Below, piece after piece: positions 17,722 to 26,600 of a stretch of DNA of 64,000 nucleotides. Under the pieces are notes generated by a model. That model worked only from the letters and a program-made list of their open reading frames with translations. It made no database searches and was not told the DNA's origin. This DNA comes from Cecembia rubra (lineage in GTDB: Bacteria > Bacteroidota > Bacteroidia > Cytophagales > Cyclobacteriaceae): assembly GCF_003014575.1 (NCBI RefSeq), contig NZ_PYGF01000013.1, positions 55,551 through 119,550 on the forward strand, read 5' to 3'. Position 1 is the first letter of the stretch, and each line of letters opens with the position of its first letter. Both the position numbers and the translations under genes were made by a program.

Positions 17722-18792
17722 ATGAATCCAGATATTCCTTTAATGCAATCTCGTGAAGATAACCTCTTTTTATCATCCTATTTATATTCCATCATATTGG
17801 ATTCAAATAATAAAATTGTCCATGCCAATCGAAAGTTCATCAATCAATCACACCAAAAAAGTATTGTTGTGAAAGAACAATATTTCGAGGATAGTATTTT
17901 CCCGGATGATTTTATGAAATATAACCAACTTGTGGAAAAAGCATTATCCCAAAAGGAAAGGAGTTTTATCATTGATCTAAGAAAACTCCAGCCTGATGGA
18001 TCTGATTTTTATTGGACAAGGTGGGAGTTTTCAATTGAATTAAATAATGGTAAATTAATTCATATCCATGGTATAGGCCATAAAATCCAAAAATTCACTG
18101 ACAACAATATGGACTTACCCTTGGGGATAAAGGATATGGATATCAAAAATGAAATCATAGAAGGACTATTTAATAATAACCTGATTGGCTTTTGGCTTTG
18201 GGATATTCCAGGCCACAGCGACCAGATAAGCCTTTCATTATATCACATGTTAGATATTTCCCATAATGGAGAAAAATTGACTAACCGTCCATTATGGAAA
18301 GAAAAAATCCATCAGGATGATCAAAACATAGTAAATCTTGCATTGAAAGACCATTTTGAAACTAAAGGTAAAAATCCTTTTATCAGTGAATTCAGGTTGA
18401 AGTTGGGTCAAGAAAAAGAAATTTGGGTGACTGCTTATGGTAAAGTAATTGAATGGACTTCTGAAGGAGAACCCAAAACCATGGTTGGAGGATTTTTTGA
18501 TGTTTCAGGACAAAAAAGATCAGAGGAACTCTTTAAAAAACAGAAAGACTACATCCAACAACTTACCTTCAGTCAATCCCACTTTATGCGTGCAAGATTA
18601 GCAAATATCATGGGTATCCTAGAGGTAATTCAGCAAGAAAGCAAAGGAAACCACCATGATCATTTTATAAAAATCATAAAATCTGAAGCCAGAAAATTGG
18701 ACAATGCTATAAAAATGAGCATTGCCCAATCTACCCAGCTTCAAAGTGATGAAGCTACAATCAATTTACCTTTAAACCCAAACGGAAGCTGA
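17722..18792 (+). CDS. Tandem PAS protein with a HisKA-like tail and no ATPase domain
   Basis: A 356-residue soluble protein. Two PAS domains are apparent: about 15-130 (SIILDSNNKIVHANRKF) and about 150-268 (GFWLWDIPG and the PAC-type end VGGFFDVSGQKRSEEL). The last 75 residues begin with a helix containing SQSHFMRARLANIMGI (about 282-300), which resembles the H-box of a histidine kinase dimerisation domain. No HATPase N, G1 or G2 boxes follow; the gene simply ends. It probably senses a signal and works through dimerisation or another kinase. The 3' end overlaps the convergent DUF2911 gene by 32 bases. Confidence 0.75.
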   Translation: MNPDIPLMQSREDNLFLSSYLYSIILDSNNKIVHANRKFINQSHQKSIVVKEQYFEDSIFPDDFMKYNQLVEKALSQKERSFIIDLRKLQPDGSDFYWTRWEFSIELNNGKLIHIHGIGHKIQKFTDNNMDLPLGIKDMDIKNEIIEGLFNNNLIGFWLWDIPGHSDQISLSLYHMLDISHNGEKLTNRPLWKEKIHQDDQNIVNLALKDHFETKGKNPFISEFRLKLGQEKEIWVTAYGKVIEWTSEGEPKTMVGGFFDVSGQKRSEELFKKQKDYIQQLTFSQSHFMRARLANIMGILEVIQQESKGNHHDHFIKIIKSEARKLDNAIKMSIAQSTQLQSDEATINLPLNPNGS

Positions 18793-19351
18793 TATTGCTC
18801 CAGGCAAAGTGTATTGCGCCTTCTTTTTGACCCAGTGATTCTACTGTGAATTTTAATTGCTCCTGAGGCTGGTCCAAATTAACCGGTGTAACTTCCCAAC
18901 GATGGACATCAAGGTTGGCATCATAATCATCAGCCAAATGCTGTTCATAGTTGGTATTTAAAATAACTGTCCAACGGTCTTTTCCGGGAATAGTAAATAA
19001 GGCATATTTCCCCGCAGGTATCAATTTCCCTTCAATTTCAAGATCTTCATTGAAAGAAATGCTTGTGGCAGAATGTGCGCCAGTCACCCAAACTTCATCA
19101 TATGCCACCAATCCGCCGAAAATTTCTCTACCCCTGACACTTGGAGCAGAATAATCGATATGCACATGGTTCGACCCAATATTGGCCATGGCTGCAGTCC
19201 TTGGACTTTTGGAATTAGAAGTACCTGTTGAAGCACTGTGGTCATGATGTGCATGCTCATCTTTAGCCAGTTCTTTCTCCTCGTTTTTATTGGAAGAGCA
19301 GGAAATGATCATTAATGAAATTACAAGAATGCTGATTTGTTTGATTGACAT
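18761..19351 (-). CDS. DUF2911 lipoprotein
   Basis: A 196-residue protein: lipobox ISCS with Cys at 18, a His/Asp-rich linker (DEHAHHDHS), then the DUF2911 domain from about 48, recognised from SPRTAAMANIGSNHVHIDYS, GRxIFGGLV and AGKYALFTIPG. The function of DUF2911 is unknown. The His cluster could bind metal, which would fit a site beside the copper cluster, but that is inference. It is a separate gene from cusB, with 287 bases between. Confidence 0.85.
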   Translation of the reverse strand: MSIKQISILVISLMIISCSSNKNEEKELAKDEHAHHDHSASTGTSNSKSPRTAAMANIGSNHVHIDYSAPSVRGREIFGGLVAYDEVWVTGAHSATSISFNEDLEIEGKLIPAGKYALFTIPGKDRWTVILNTNYEQHLADDYDANLDVHRWEVTPVNLDQPQEQLKFTVESLGQKEGAIHFAWSNISFRLGLKVN

Positions 19352-19569
19352 AGTATATTTTGATTAATTTAATTCTTCATTTGAAAATTTGAGAAATATG
19401 CCTAATGGGAAATAAGATGGAAAAATCCCTGTGGCGAAATAAAATAGAAATAATTCTTATCCTACAAATAGCTATTATCCCCACTTTAGGGATTCAAATT
19501 CCAATACTTGCTTAATCTTAGAACACTGTTTTCTATTTATAATGGGGAATTAGCCAAATAACTCGGCAA

Positions 19570-19634
19570 TCTTTATTCCACCTTATTTCTATCTTATTTC
19601 CATTTTATTTCCACCTTAATTCAATCTCTTTTTA
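19570..19634. repeat. 11-bp helically phased tandem repeat 3' of cusB
   Basis: Five to six imperfect copies of an 11-base unit. Read on the minus strand after the cusB stop, the units are GGTGGAAATAA, AATGGAAATAA, GATAGAAATAA and GGTGGAATAAA, with a diverged GATTGAATTAA first. The period is close to one helical turn, so the A-tracts fall on one face. A related array lies 3' of the TolC gene at 21587-21630. The rest of the 19352-19569 spacer shows no other clear feature. Confidence 0.75.
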
Positions 19635-19638
19635 ATAG

Positions 19639-21393
19639 TTAGTGATTATGCCCCGCGGCTGCTTTCTTCTCTCCGGAAGTAGAAGTTACTCTTTTGCCAG
19701 GCTGATAAGTATCCTTTACCTCTCCACAGGTAAGCATCATGTCTCCAAAATAGGGATTGCGGATTTCCTTCTCCCCACTTAACCAATAGGCTCCTTTGTC
19801 CCTAAATGCCATAGGGCAATATTGCCTATAAATGGTGTTATCCACTACACCGAAATATTCAACAGCCTCGATCAAGTTATCTGAAAGGATTTCAAAATAC
19901 TTACGCTGCTCTTCCACATCAGCTGTCTGTGCAATTTTTTCCAAACTACTTTGTATGGGCCTAAGTAAGTCCATCCATATATCATGTGCTTTGCCCTCCA
20001 AAAGCTTCATATCCAATTTTGCCAAACTGGCTTTTGCCGGACTGATGGTGTTTTGGGTTTCTTTGGCATCAGTTTTCACCAAAGCATTTTTGATAGGGAA
20101 ATAAGCCTGTACAAAGGCAGTCAATTGGGCTTTGAATGCTTCCGGAACTTCAAGTGACTTCACCTCCGGCCTGAGCATCATGCTGTAGTTTCCGCTCAAC
20201 TGGGCAGCCGCATCCACTGCAAACACCCCGTTACTGACTACCTGCTCACCTTCTTCCAGTCCGGACAATATCAGGTAATCTTCTCCTACTCTTGGCCCAA
20301 GTTCGATTTCACGCATTTCAAATGCAGGTGCTTCTTTATTTCCTACTTGCACATATACCACAGACCGGGGACCTGTCCAAAGGATGGCCGTCCTGGGAAC
20401 CATCAGACCGGACTGAACCGATTGTGAGGTAGAAATGGTAGCTGATACAAACATCTCAGGTTTCAGTTCAAAATTGCGGTTGACGGCTTCCGCACGTATG
20501 CCCACAGTACGGGTATCAGGGTTAAGTACCGGATCAATGTAAGTTACCTTAGCTTTGAATTCTTTTCCCGGATAGGCAGAAACCTGGAAATTCAGGTCAT
20601 TACCTTTGCGAATAGCTCCCAAGTCAGATTCATAAGCATCCAAAATTACCCAGACAGTACTCAGATCCACAATTTCAAACATGGTGGTTCCTCTGTTTAC
20701 AAAATCTCCCACTGCAATATTTCTGGCAATCACTACCCCCGCTACATCTGCATAGACATCAAACTGACTTTGTACCTGCCCTGAATTTTCAATTCTGGCA
20801 ATCTGCTCTTCGGATATCTTCCAAAGCCTTAATTTCTCTTTTGCTGCTTGGTAAAGGGCAGGCTGTCGGTCTTTGATTTTGGCAGTTTCCAAAAGTTCTT
20901 TCTGGGCATTTACCAACTCTGGGGAATACAGAGTGGCCAGCTTCTCCCCTCTACGTACTTCCTGTCCCGTGAAATTGACAAATAGTTGGTCTACCCTACC
21001 TGCATAATTGGCAGTAAGGCTTTTTACCCGCTGTTCATTGACCTGGATTTTACCTGTTATGGTGAGCTTTCCTGATCCTTCCCCTGATTTCACCCTGGTC
21101 AGCTGCACATTGGATAGGGCCATCGCCTCAGGTGTCATTTCCAGCACAAATGGGCTGTTGCTACCCGAATTATTGCTCACTGGTGTCAGTGCCATGCCGC
21201 AAAGCGGACATTGTCCAGGTTCGTTCTGACGGATCTGAGGGTGCATAGAACAGGTGTAAACCGTTCCGTCTTCCGCTACATGGAAGTGTTCATGATCAGG
21301 ATGATCATCCGTCCCACGGATCAACCAACCTGCCAGGCCACCGAAGATAAGGCAGCCTATTATAATGATGAGTATGTTTTTATTTGTTTTCAT
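19639..21393 (-). CDS. cusB: CusB-like RND efflux periplasmic adaptor with heavy-metal-binding domain
   Basis: A 584-residue membrane-fusion protein. In order: N-terminal anchor (about 8-26), a His-rich stretch (DHPDHEHFH), a heavy-metal-binding domain (46-69, CSMHP and CPLCGM), lipoyl/hairpin/barrel domains (about 95-400), and a C-terminal DUF3347-type domain containing RQYCPMAF and LTCGEV. It bridges an inner-membrane RND pump and an outer-membrane TolC channel and passes Cu+/Ag+ to the pump. It is the last gene of the cus operon, 238 bases after the TolC gene. The metal is inferred from CusA and the CopA neighbourhood. Confidence 0.92.
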   Translation of the reverse strand: MKTNKNILIIIIGCLIFGGLAGWLIRGTDDHPDHEHFHVAEDGTVYTCSMHPQIRQNEPGQCPLCGMALTPVSNNSGSNSPFVLEMTPEAMALSNVQLTRVKSGEGSGKLTITGKIQVNEQRVKSLTANYAGRVDQLFVNFTGQEVRRGEKLATLYSPELVNAQKELLETAKIKDRQPALYQAAKEKLRLWKISEEQIARIENSGQVQSQFDVYADVAGVVIARNIAVGDFVNRGTTMFEIVDLSTVWVILDAYESDLGAIRKGNDLNFQVSAYPGKEFKAKVTYIDPVLNPDTRTVGIRAEAVNRNFELKPEMFVSATISTSQSVQSGLMVPRTAILWTGPRSVVYVQVGNKEAPAFEMREIELGPRVGEDYLILSGLEEGEQVVSNGVFAVDAAAQLSGNYSMMLRPEVKSLEVPEAFKAQLTAFVQAYFPIKNALVKTDAKETQNTISPAKASLAKLDMKLLEGKAHDIWMDLLRPIQSSLEKIAQTADVEEQRKYFEILSDNLIEAVEYFGVVDNTIYRQYCPMAFRDKGAYWLSGEKEIRNPYFGDMMLTCGEVKDTYQPGKRVTSTSGEKKAAAGHNH

Positions 21394-21432
21394 GTTTTTA
21401 GATTCAAGACATAAGACACAAGATTTAAGACC

Positions 21433-21550
21433 TGTTTCGTGGCATTAGTTCAACCCCTACAGGGTTAATTCCCAAACTCAACACTTCTCGTTACCTCGAA
21501 TTTCATTCGGGGCTATTGACAAGTTTGACCCTGCCTGAGAGAATGGTAAG
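21433..21550. repeat. REP-like palindromes between the TolC gene and cusB
   Basis: The spacer holds a near-palindrome AACCCCTACAGGGTT at about 21451-21465 and a second hairpin CCTCGAAT-TTC-ATTCGGGG at about 21496-21514, whose stem has one wobble pair. Such palindromes occur in intergenic REP-like elements. No transposase gene is present in the window. Confidence 0.45.
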
Positions 21551-21586
21551 GCACTTCGTGGTTGTCAAGCTTTTGATTTCCAATTA

Positions 21587-21630
21587 ACCTTAACTTATTT
21601 TAATTTTATTTTCACTTTATTTTAACATAT
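21587..21630. repeat. 11-bp phased repeat 3' of the TolC gene
   Basis: Read on the minus strand right after the TolC stop, the units are ATGTTAAAATA, AAGTGAAAATA and AAATTAAAATA, followed by weaker copies. The core matches the units found after cusB (TGGAAATAARR type), so the two genes of one operon carry related phased repeats at their 3' ends. Confidence 0.65.
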
Positions 21631-21631
21631 T

Positions 21632-23167
21632 TCAAACTCCTACCAGTGTTTCCACTCTGGCAAACTGAATTTCCCTTTCAATCTTCGTATTCAAAAGATT
21701 CAATCGAAAGTCCAATAGTTCACGCTGGATATTCAGGATTTCCTCGAAAGAACTTCCTTCAGTGGCATATGCGGTGACGGAGAGTTCAAGTGTCTGCTCA
21801 GTAAGCCCGATCTGCTCCTCCAAGAGTATAATCTTTCTGTCAGCATCTTTGATTGAGGCCAAGATCTTTTCAAACTCAGCTTCCAGATTTCTTTGAAGGT
21901 CCTCTTTTTGTCGCTCATTGGCTTGCCAGTAATGCTTTGACTCATTTGCCATGGCTTTGTATTTTTTACGGTAAATCGGCAGCGTCACCGTTGCCATAGG
22001 CATCACCATATTGTTGCCCATGCCAGCAGGCATATAGTACATATCATCCGCATGACCTACCATACCTGATTCAGGTCTAAAAGAAAAGACCATGTAATTT
22101 AGCCCCAATCCAACCATTGGTTTACCTTCCAACTTGGCCATCTCTCCTTGCTTCTGATAGGCCAGGCCTTCTTTCTCCAGCATCAAGAGCATGGGGTTAG
22201 TTTCAAGAATTTGCTCTAGCATCGCTACTTCCCAGCCCAATTCTTTTTTGCTATCCAATTGACTTTCAATTTTGACAGTTTCGTTTTTTCCCCTTCCAAG
22301 CAATTGGTTAAAGCGAACTAAAAGCGGTCTTTTATCCACTTCCAACTGTTGCAGGTCGGACTCCAGTGCTTTGATCTGCACCTGTAATCTCAGGACATCG
22401 GTCAGCTTCCCTGAGCCTGAACCAGAGCCCATCCCTGACATGGCGGAAGCAGATCTGGAGGATTGGCCCATTGAGGCGGAACTGCCGGCACTTGCTCCCC
22501 CCATTCCCATTCCATCATCTGAGCTGCCTTGTTGAGCTCCTCGGGAAGGCCTTCTGACAGCAGAAGTTACCGAAGATACGGCTTCAGCAGTATTACCACC
22601 TTGATATCTAATGATAGCCAAGCGCTCCAAGGACTTCAAAATCTCCAAATTTGAAGCAGTGATATCGATGGTATTCTGGAGCTGTTGCAACTGGAAATAG
22701 GTTTCCTTAACTTGATAAAGCAGCAGGTTTCGCTGCTGTCTGAACTCTTCATATTTTGCTTCAGCCATCAGGGTCGCTTCATCCTTTTGGGTTTTGAGCA
22801 TCCCAAACCAAGGGAACATCTGCATCACCGAAGCCTCAGCCCTTTGATTTCCCATCAAGAGTTCCATTGGTCTGGTAAATACACCGATATTCAATTGGGG
22901 ATTATCCAATGCGACTTGATTAGGTTTCTCCAAAGAAGCTTGATAGACTTTGAAGCTGCTCTGTAAAGCAGGATTGTTTTCGACTGCCTCTTCTATATAT
23001 TTTTCCAGTACCTGACTTTCCGCAACTCCCACATGAATAACCACAAATACTATTAGGAATAGATATTTGTAGATATTCGATATTGATAGATATTGATTTG
23101 GATCCCAATCTCTTTTTCTTGAAGAAGAATAGGTTAACCTATTATAGATCGTTATTTGTTTCTTCAT
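21632..23167 (-). CDS. TolC family outer-membrane channel (CusC-like) with Met/Ser/Gly insert
   Basis: A 511-residue TolC-type protein of the cus operon: signal segment about 36-50, then the long helical hairpins of the outer-membrane efflux family (for example YQVKETYFQLQQLQNTIDI and the end LLNTKIEREIQFARV). Two oddities: residues 215-263 are a low-complexity Met/Ser/Gly insert that could bind copper, and residues 24-39 before the signal core are encoded by a GATATT repeat element (23051-23098). The N-terminus therefore looks extended by repeat insertion. The ATG overlaps the upstream four-helix-bundle stop by four bases. A start nearer the signal core is possible. Confidence 0.87.
   Translation of the reverse strand: MKKQITIYNRLTYSSSRKRDWDPNQYLSISNIYKYLFLIVFVVIHVGVAESQVLEKYIEEAVENNPALQSSFKVYQASLEKPNQVALDNPQLNIGVFTRPMELLMGNQRAEASVMQMFPWFGMLKTQKDEATLMAEAKYEEFRQQRNLLLYQVKETYFQLQQLQNTIDITASNLEILKSLERLAIIRYQGGNTAEAVSSVTSAVRRPSRGAQQGSSDDGMGMGGASAGSSASMGQSSRSASAMSGMGSGSGSGKLTDVLRLQVQIKALESDLQQLEVDKRPLLVRFNQLLGRGKNETVKIESQLDSKKELGWEVAMLEQILETNPMLLMLEKEGLAYQKQGEMAKLEGKPMVGLGLNYMVFSFRPESGMVGHADDMYYMPAGMGNNMVMPMATVTLPIYRKKYKAMANESKHYWQANERQKEDLQRNLEAEFEKILASIKDADRKIILLEEQIGLTEQTLELSVTAYATEGSSFEEILNIQRELLDFRLNLLNTKIEREIQFARVETLVGV
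23062..23094. repeat. Four-unit GATATT element inside the TolC 5' end
   Basis: GATATT starts at 23062, 23072, 23079 and 23089, giving spacings of 10-7-10. The first 16 bases, GATATTTGTAGATATT, recur in inverted orientation at 23594-23609 and with one mismatch at 27567-27582. Confidence 0.8.
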
Positions 23168-23556
23168 TTCAATTCATTTTTTGAATTGTAAATTGATTTG
23201 ATGTAGTTATTTAGTTTCACAGCTAATTTTTCAGCTGTATCCCTTGCATCATTAAACTCAAAATCAGAAATCACACCCCTTTCATGCATCAAGCTCAACC
23301 AATGATTTACAGACTCTAACTTGGAACCTCTACTATTGTACAAAAACCTGATCCTGTCTAAATAATGATACCTTCCATATGCTTCCGCTATATTGGCACC
23401 AATGGAGTCAGAAGATTCTATAAATTGATCTCCCATAATTTTTTTCATTTGCCAATTCAAGTTTGAATAAATGGACCATGCCTTTTTTGATAATTCTCTT
23501 GCCAATTGATAGACCTCTAAGTCTTCCAATTTTATATAATCTTTATTTTCCCCCAT
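23164..23556 (-). CDS. Four-helix-bundle (S23/IVP family) protein
   Basis: A 130-residue protein of the 23S rRNA intervening-sequence/four-helix-bundle family: DLEVYQLARELSKKAWSIY, then FIESSDSIGANIAEAYGRYHYLDRIRFLYNSRGSKLE with the conserved S-x-x-NIAEG/A-like motif, and a last helix with LAVKLNNYIKSIY. The family has no enzyme activity; Avd of diversity-generating retroelements has the same fold. It sits between cusA and the TolC gene, where the cus operon normally has nothing, and is flanked by inverted GATATT elements. This looks like a cassette inserted into the operon. It overlaps the TolC start by 4 bases. Confidence 0.88.
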   Translation of the reverse strand: MGENKDYIKLEDLEVYQLARELSKKAWSIYSNLNWQMKKIMGDQFIESSDSIGANIAEAYGRYHYLDRIRFLYNSRGSKLESVNHWLSLMHERGVISDFEFNDARDTAEKLAVKLNNYIKSIYNSKNELK

Positions 23557-23593
23557 AAATCCATAATTTGCTTAAACCACTGATTCCCATAAT

Positions 23594-23626
23594 AATATCT
23601 ACAAATATCCAATATCAATAAATATC
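23594..23626. repeat. Four-unit GATATT element between cusA and the four-helix-bundle gene (inverted)
   Basis: On the plus strand AATATC starts at 23594, 23604, 23611 and 23621, again 10-7-10 spacing, so it is the mirror image of the element at 23062-23094. The last bases reach into the cusA stop region. Together the two elements form terminal inverted repeats around the four-helix-bundle gene. Confidence 0.8.
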
Positions 23627-26600
23627 AATTCCTTTTTACCCTAAACTCTTGGTATTTCCCATAAAGCACCGGAACAATAAACAAGGAAATCAATGCCACT
23701 GTCATCCCTCCAAATGCCGGTATGGCCATGGGGATCATAATATCAGAACCGCGGCCTGAACTGGTGAGTACAGGCAGCAAAGCCAACAAGGTAGTAGCTG
23801 TAGTCATCAGACAGGGTCTCACTCTTTTCAGACCTGCTTCCAAAACTGCTTTGCGGACATCTTTTACATTTTCTGGCCGGATCCTTTCAAAGCTTTGCTT
23901 TAGGTAGGTTCCCATAACTACACCATCATCTGTCGCGATGCCAAAAAGGGCGATAAACCCTACCCAGACAGCCACCGATAAGTTAAAGGTCCTCATCTGG
24001 AATAGTTCCCGCATATTTGTTCCAAGGAAACTGAAATCTAAGAACCAATCCTGACCATATAACCAAAGCATCATAAAGCCGCCAGAGAATGCCATGGCAA
24101 TGGCAGAGAAGATCATCAATACCATGGCTGTGGACCTGAACTGAAAATAGAGAATCAGGAAAATGACCGCCAAACACAATGGTATAACGATTGCTAATCT
24201 CTTTTCTGCACGGATTTGGTTTTCGTAACTTCCGGAAAAAGTGTAGGAAACACCGGATGGAACTACCAATTCTCCGGAATTGATTTTTTGCTGGATAAAT
24301 CTCCGTGCATCATCCACTACCGAACCTTCTGCAAATCCATCCCTTTTGTCAAACAGTACATAGCCTACCAGGAAGGTGTTTTCTCCACGGATCATCATCG
24401 GGCCTGGGCGGTAATTGATCTCAGCCAATTGACCCAAGGGAATCTGGGCACCCGTAGGCGTGGTCACCAAAATTCGCCTCAAGGCCTCAGGATCATCCCT
24501 ATACTCCCTTGCATAGCGGGCCCGGATGGCATAGCGCTCCCTTCCTTCTACAGTAGTACTCAAGGTCATGCCCCCGATAGCCACTTCGATAAATTCCTGA
24601 ACATCGGCAATGTTGAGCCCATACCTTCCCAACTTGGTCCTGTCAAGGTCTATTTCCAGGTAAGGTTTGCCCAAGGACCGGTCTGCAAAAACTGCTTCTG
24701 ATTTCACGGAAGGAACTTCTTTCAGCACAGACTCCAGTTTAAGGCTGAAGTTTTCGATGGTCTCCAGATTGGGACCATAGACCTTCATACCCATAGGCGC
24801 CCGCATACCTGTCTGCAACATGACCAACCTTGTCTCTATAGGTTGAAGCTTGGGTGCGGAAGTTACTCCTGGAAGGTTCGATGTCCTAATTTGTATTTCA
24901 TCCCAGATATCATCTGGCGTTTGGATTTCATCCCTCCACTGACGGAAATATTGGCCCCTTTTCTCATCTGGAACAAGGTATTTGGCAATATTTCTGACAA
25001 CAGCTTTTCTTTGGACTTCTTCTAGGTATTTCCTCTCATCATCCCAAATGGCCCCATCCCGACGGTCATACCACCACTCTTTACCGTTCACCTGTATTAG
25101 GTAATTGCCCTCCTTGTCCACCTTGAACCGGAGTTTCCGGGCATTCTCATCCTGTATATATTCAGTTTTATAGTTGATAATATTTTCATACATGGACATG
25201 GGAGCAGGATCAAGGGGACTTTCTGCCCTACCGGCTTTTCCAACAACCATATCTACTTCAGGGATGGCCTGAACCAACATGTCCAGTTGCTTCACTATCT
25301 GCATATTGGCCTCTACACCCGAATGCGGCATGGAAGTCGGCATCAGGAGGAAGGATCCTTCATTCAAAGCCGGCATAAACTCTTTACCCATGCCCGGGAA
25401 GGAATGAACCAACCCAGACCAAACAGCAGTGGTACGGATGTTTACTCCGATCTTATCAAATCCAGTGGCCACAAAACCAAATATCTTTCCGAATCCCAGC
25501 CATATATTCAATGCAAGAAGAATAATGGTCAAAGGAATCAGCAAAAATAACCTCGCATGTTCCAGACACCAATGCAACAATCTTTCATAATAACGTATAA
25601 AGAGGGCAAATGCCCCCAGAACAAATCCTACAACCAGACCTATAAAGAGGAAATTTACAAAAACCGACTGGGCCAATCCCAATGGCCTCCATTCAGTAGC
25701 CAAGAGGACAGAAACGGCTACTACCGCAATAAGCATGGCCAGCTGATTCTTAAATTTACCGTCTTGGGTTTGTCTTGGGAAAAAATGATGGATCAGATGA
25801 TTGGTTGCAAAAGCCAACAGCACCCATCCTGCCCAAGGGAAATAGAATAGAAGAATTATTCCGGCTAAAGCCATTAGGGCATTAAGGATAGTTTTGTAAT
25901 TGTTGGATTTCAACTTGGCACCAAAAACCCAATGGGCAAAAGCCGGCATAAAAACTAGGGTAAAGATCAATGCCGCCACCAAAGCAAAGGTTTTTGTATA
26001 GGCCAAAGGTCCAAAGAGTTTCCCCTCTGCAGCTTGTAGGGTAAATACCGGCAGGAAGCTGACGATGGTGGTCATCACCGCCGTCAAGATGGCCGAACTT
26101 ACCTCTGTAGTGGCCTCATAGATTACCTGCAACTTTGTTTTTTTATTATCCGATTCTTCCAGGTGGCGTAGGATATTTTCATTGAGAATAATTCCCAGGT
26201 CCACCATGGTCCCAATGGCAATGGCTATCCCGGAAAGTGCCACGATATTGGCGTCCACGCCCACATACTTCATCATAATAAAGCACATCAGTACCGCTAG
26301 GGGCAAGAGTGCAGAAATCAAAAGAGAAGCACGAAGGTTATACACCATCACCATGATCACAATAATGGTAATCAGGATCTGTAGTGTGATGGCCTCATTA
26401 AGGGTATTCAAAGTTTCCTTGATCAGACCTGAGCGGTCATAGAAAGGCACTATAGTCACTTTGGAAACCGTCCCATCTTCCAAGGTTTTGCTTGGTAAAC
26501 CTGGCGATATTTCCTCAATTTTGGTTTTTAAAGCATCAATCACTTGCAGTGGATTGTCCCCATATCGGGCTACTACTACTCCCCCTACGGCTTCGGCCCC

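Noticed and set aside
23164..23556. Diversity-generating retroelement (Avd-like four-helix-bundle protein)
   Set aside because: No reverse transcriptase and no template/variable repeat pair with adenine-biased differences was found nearby.
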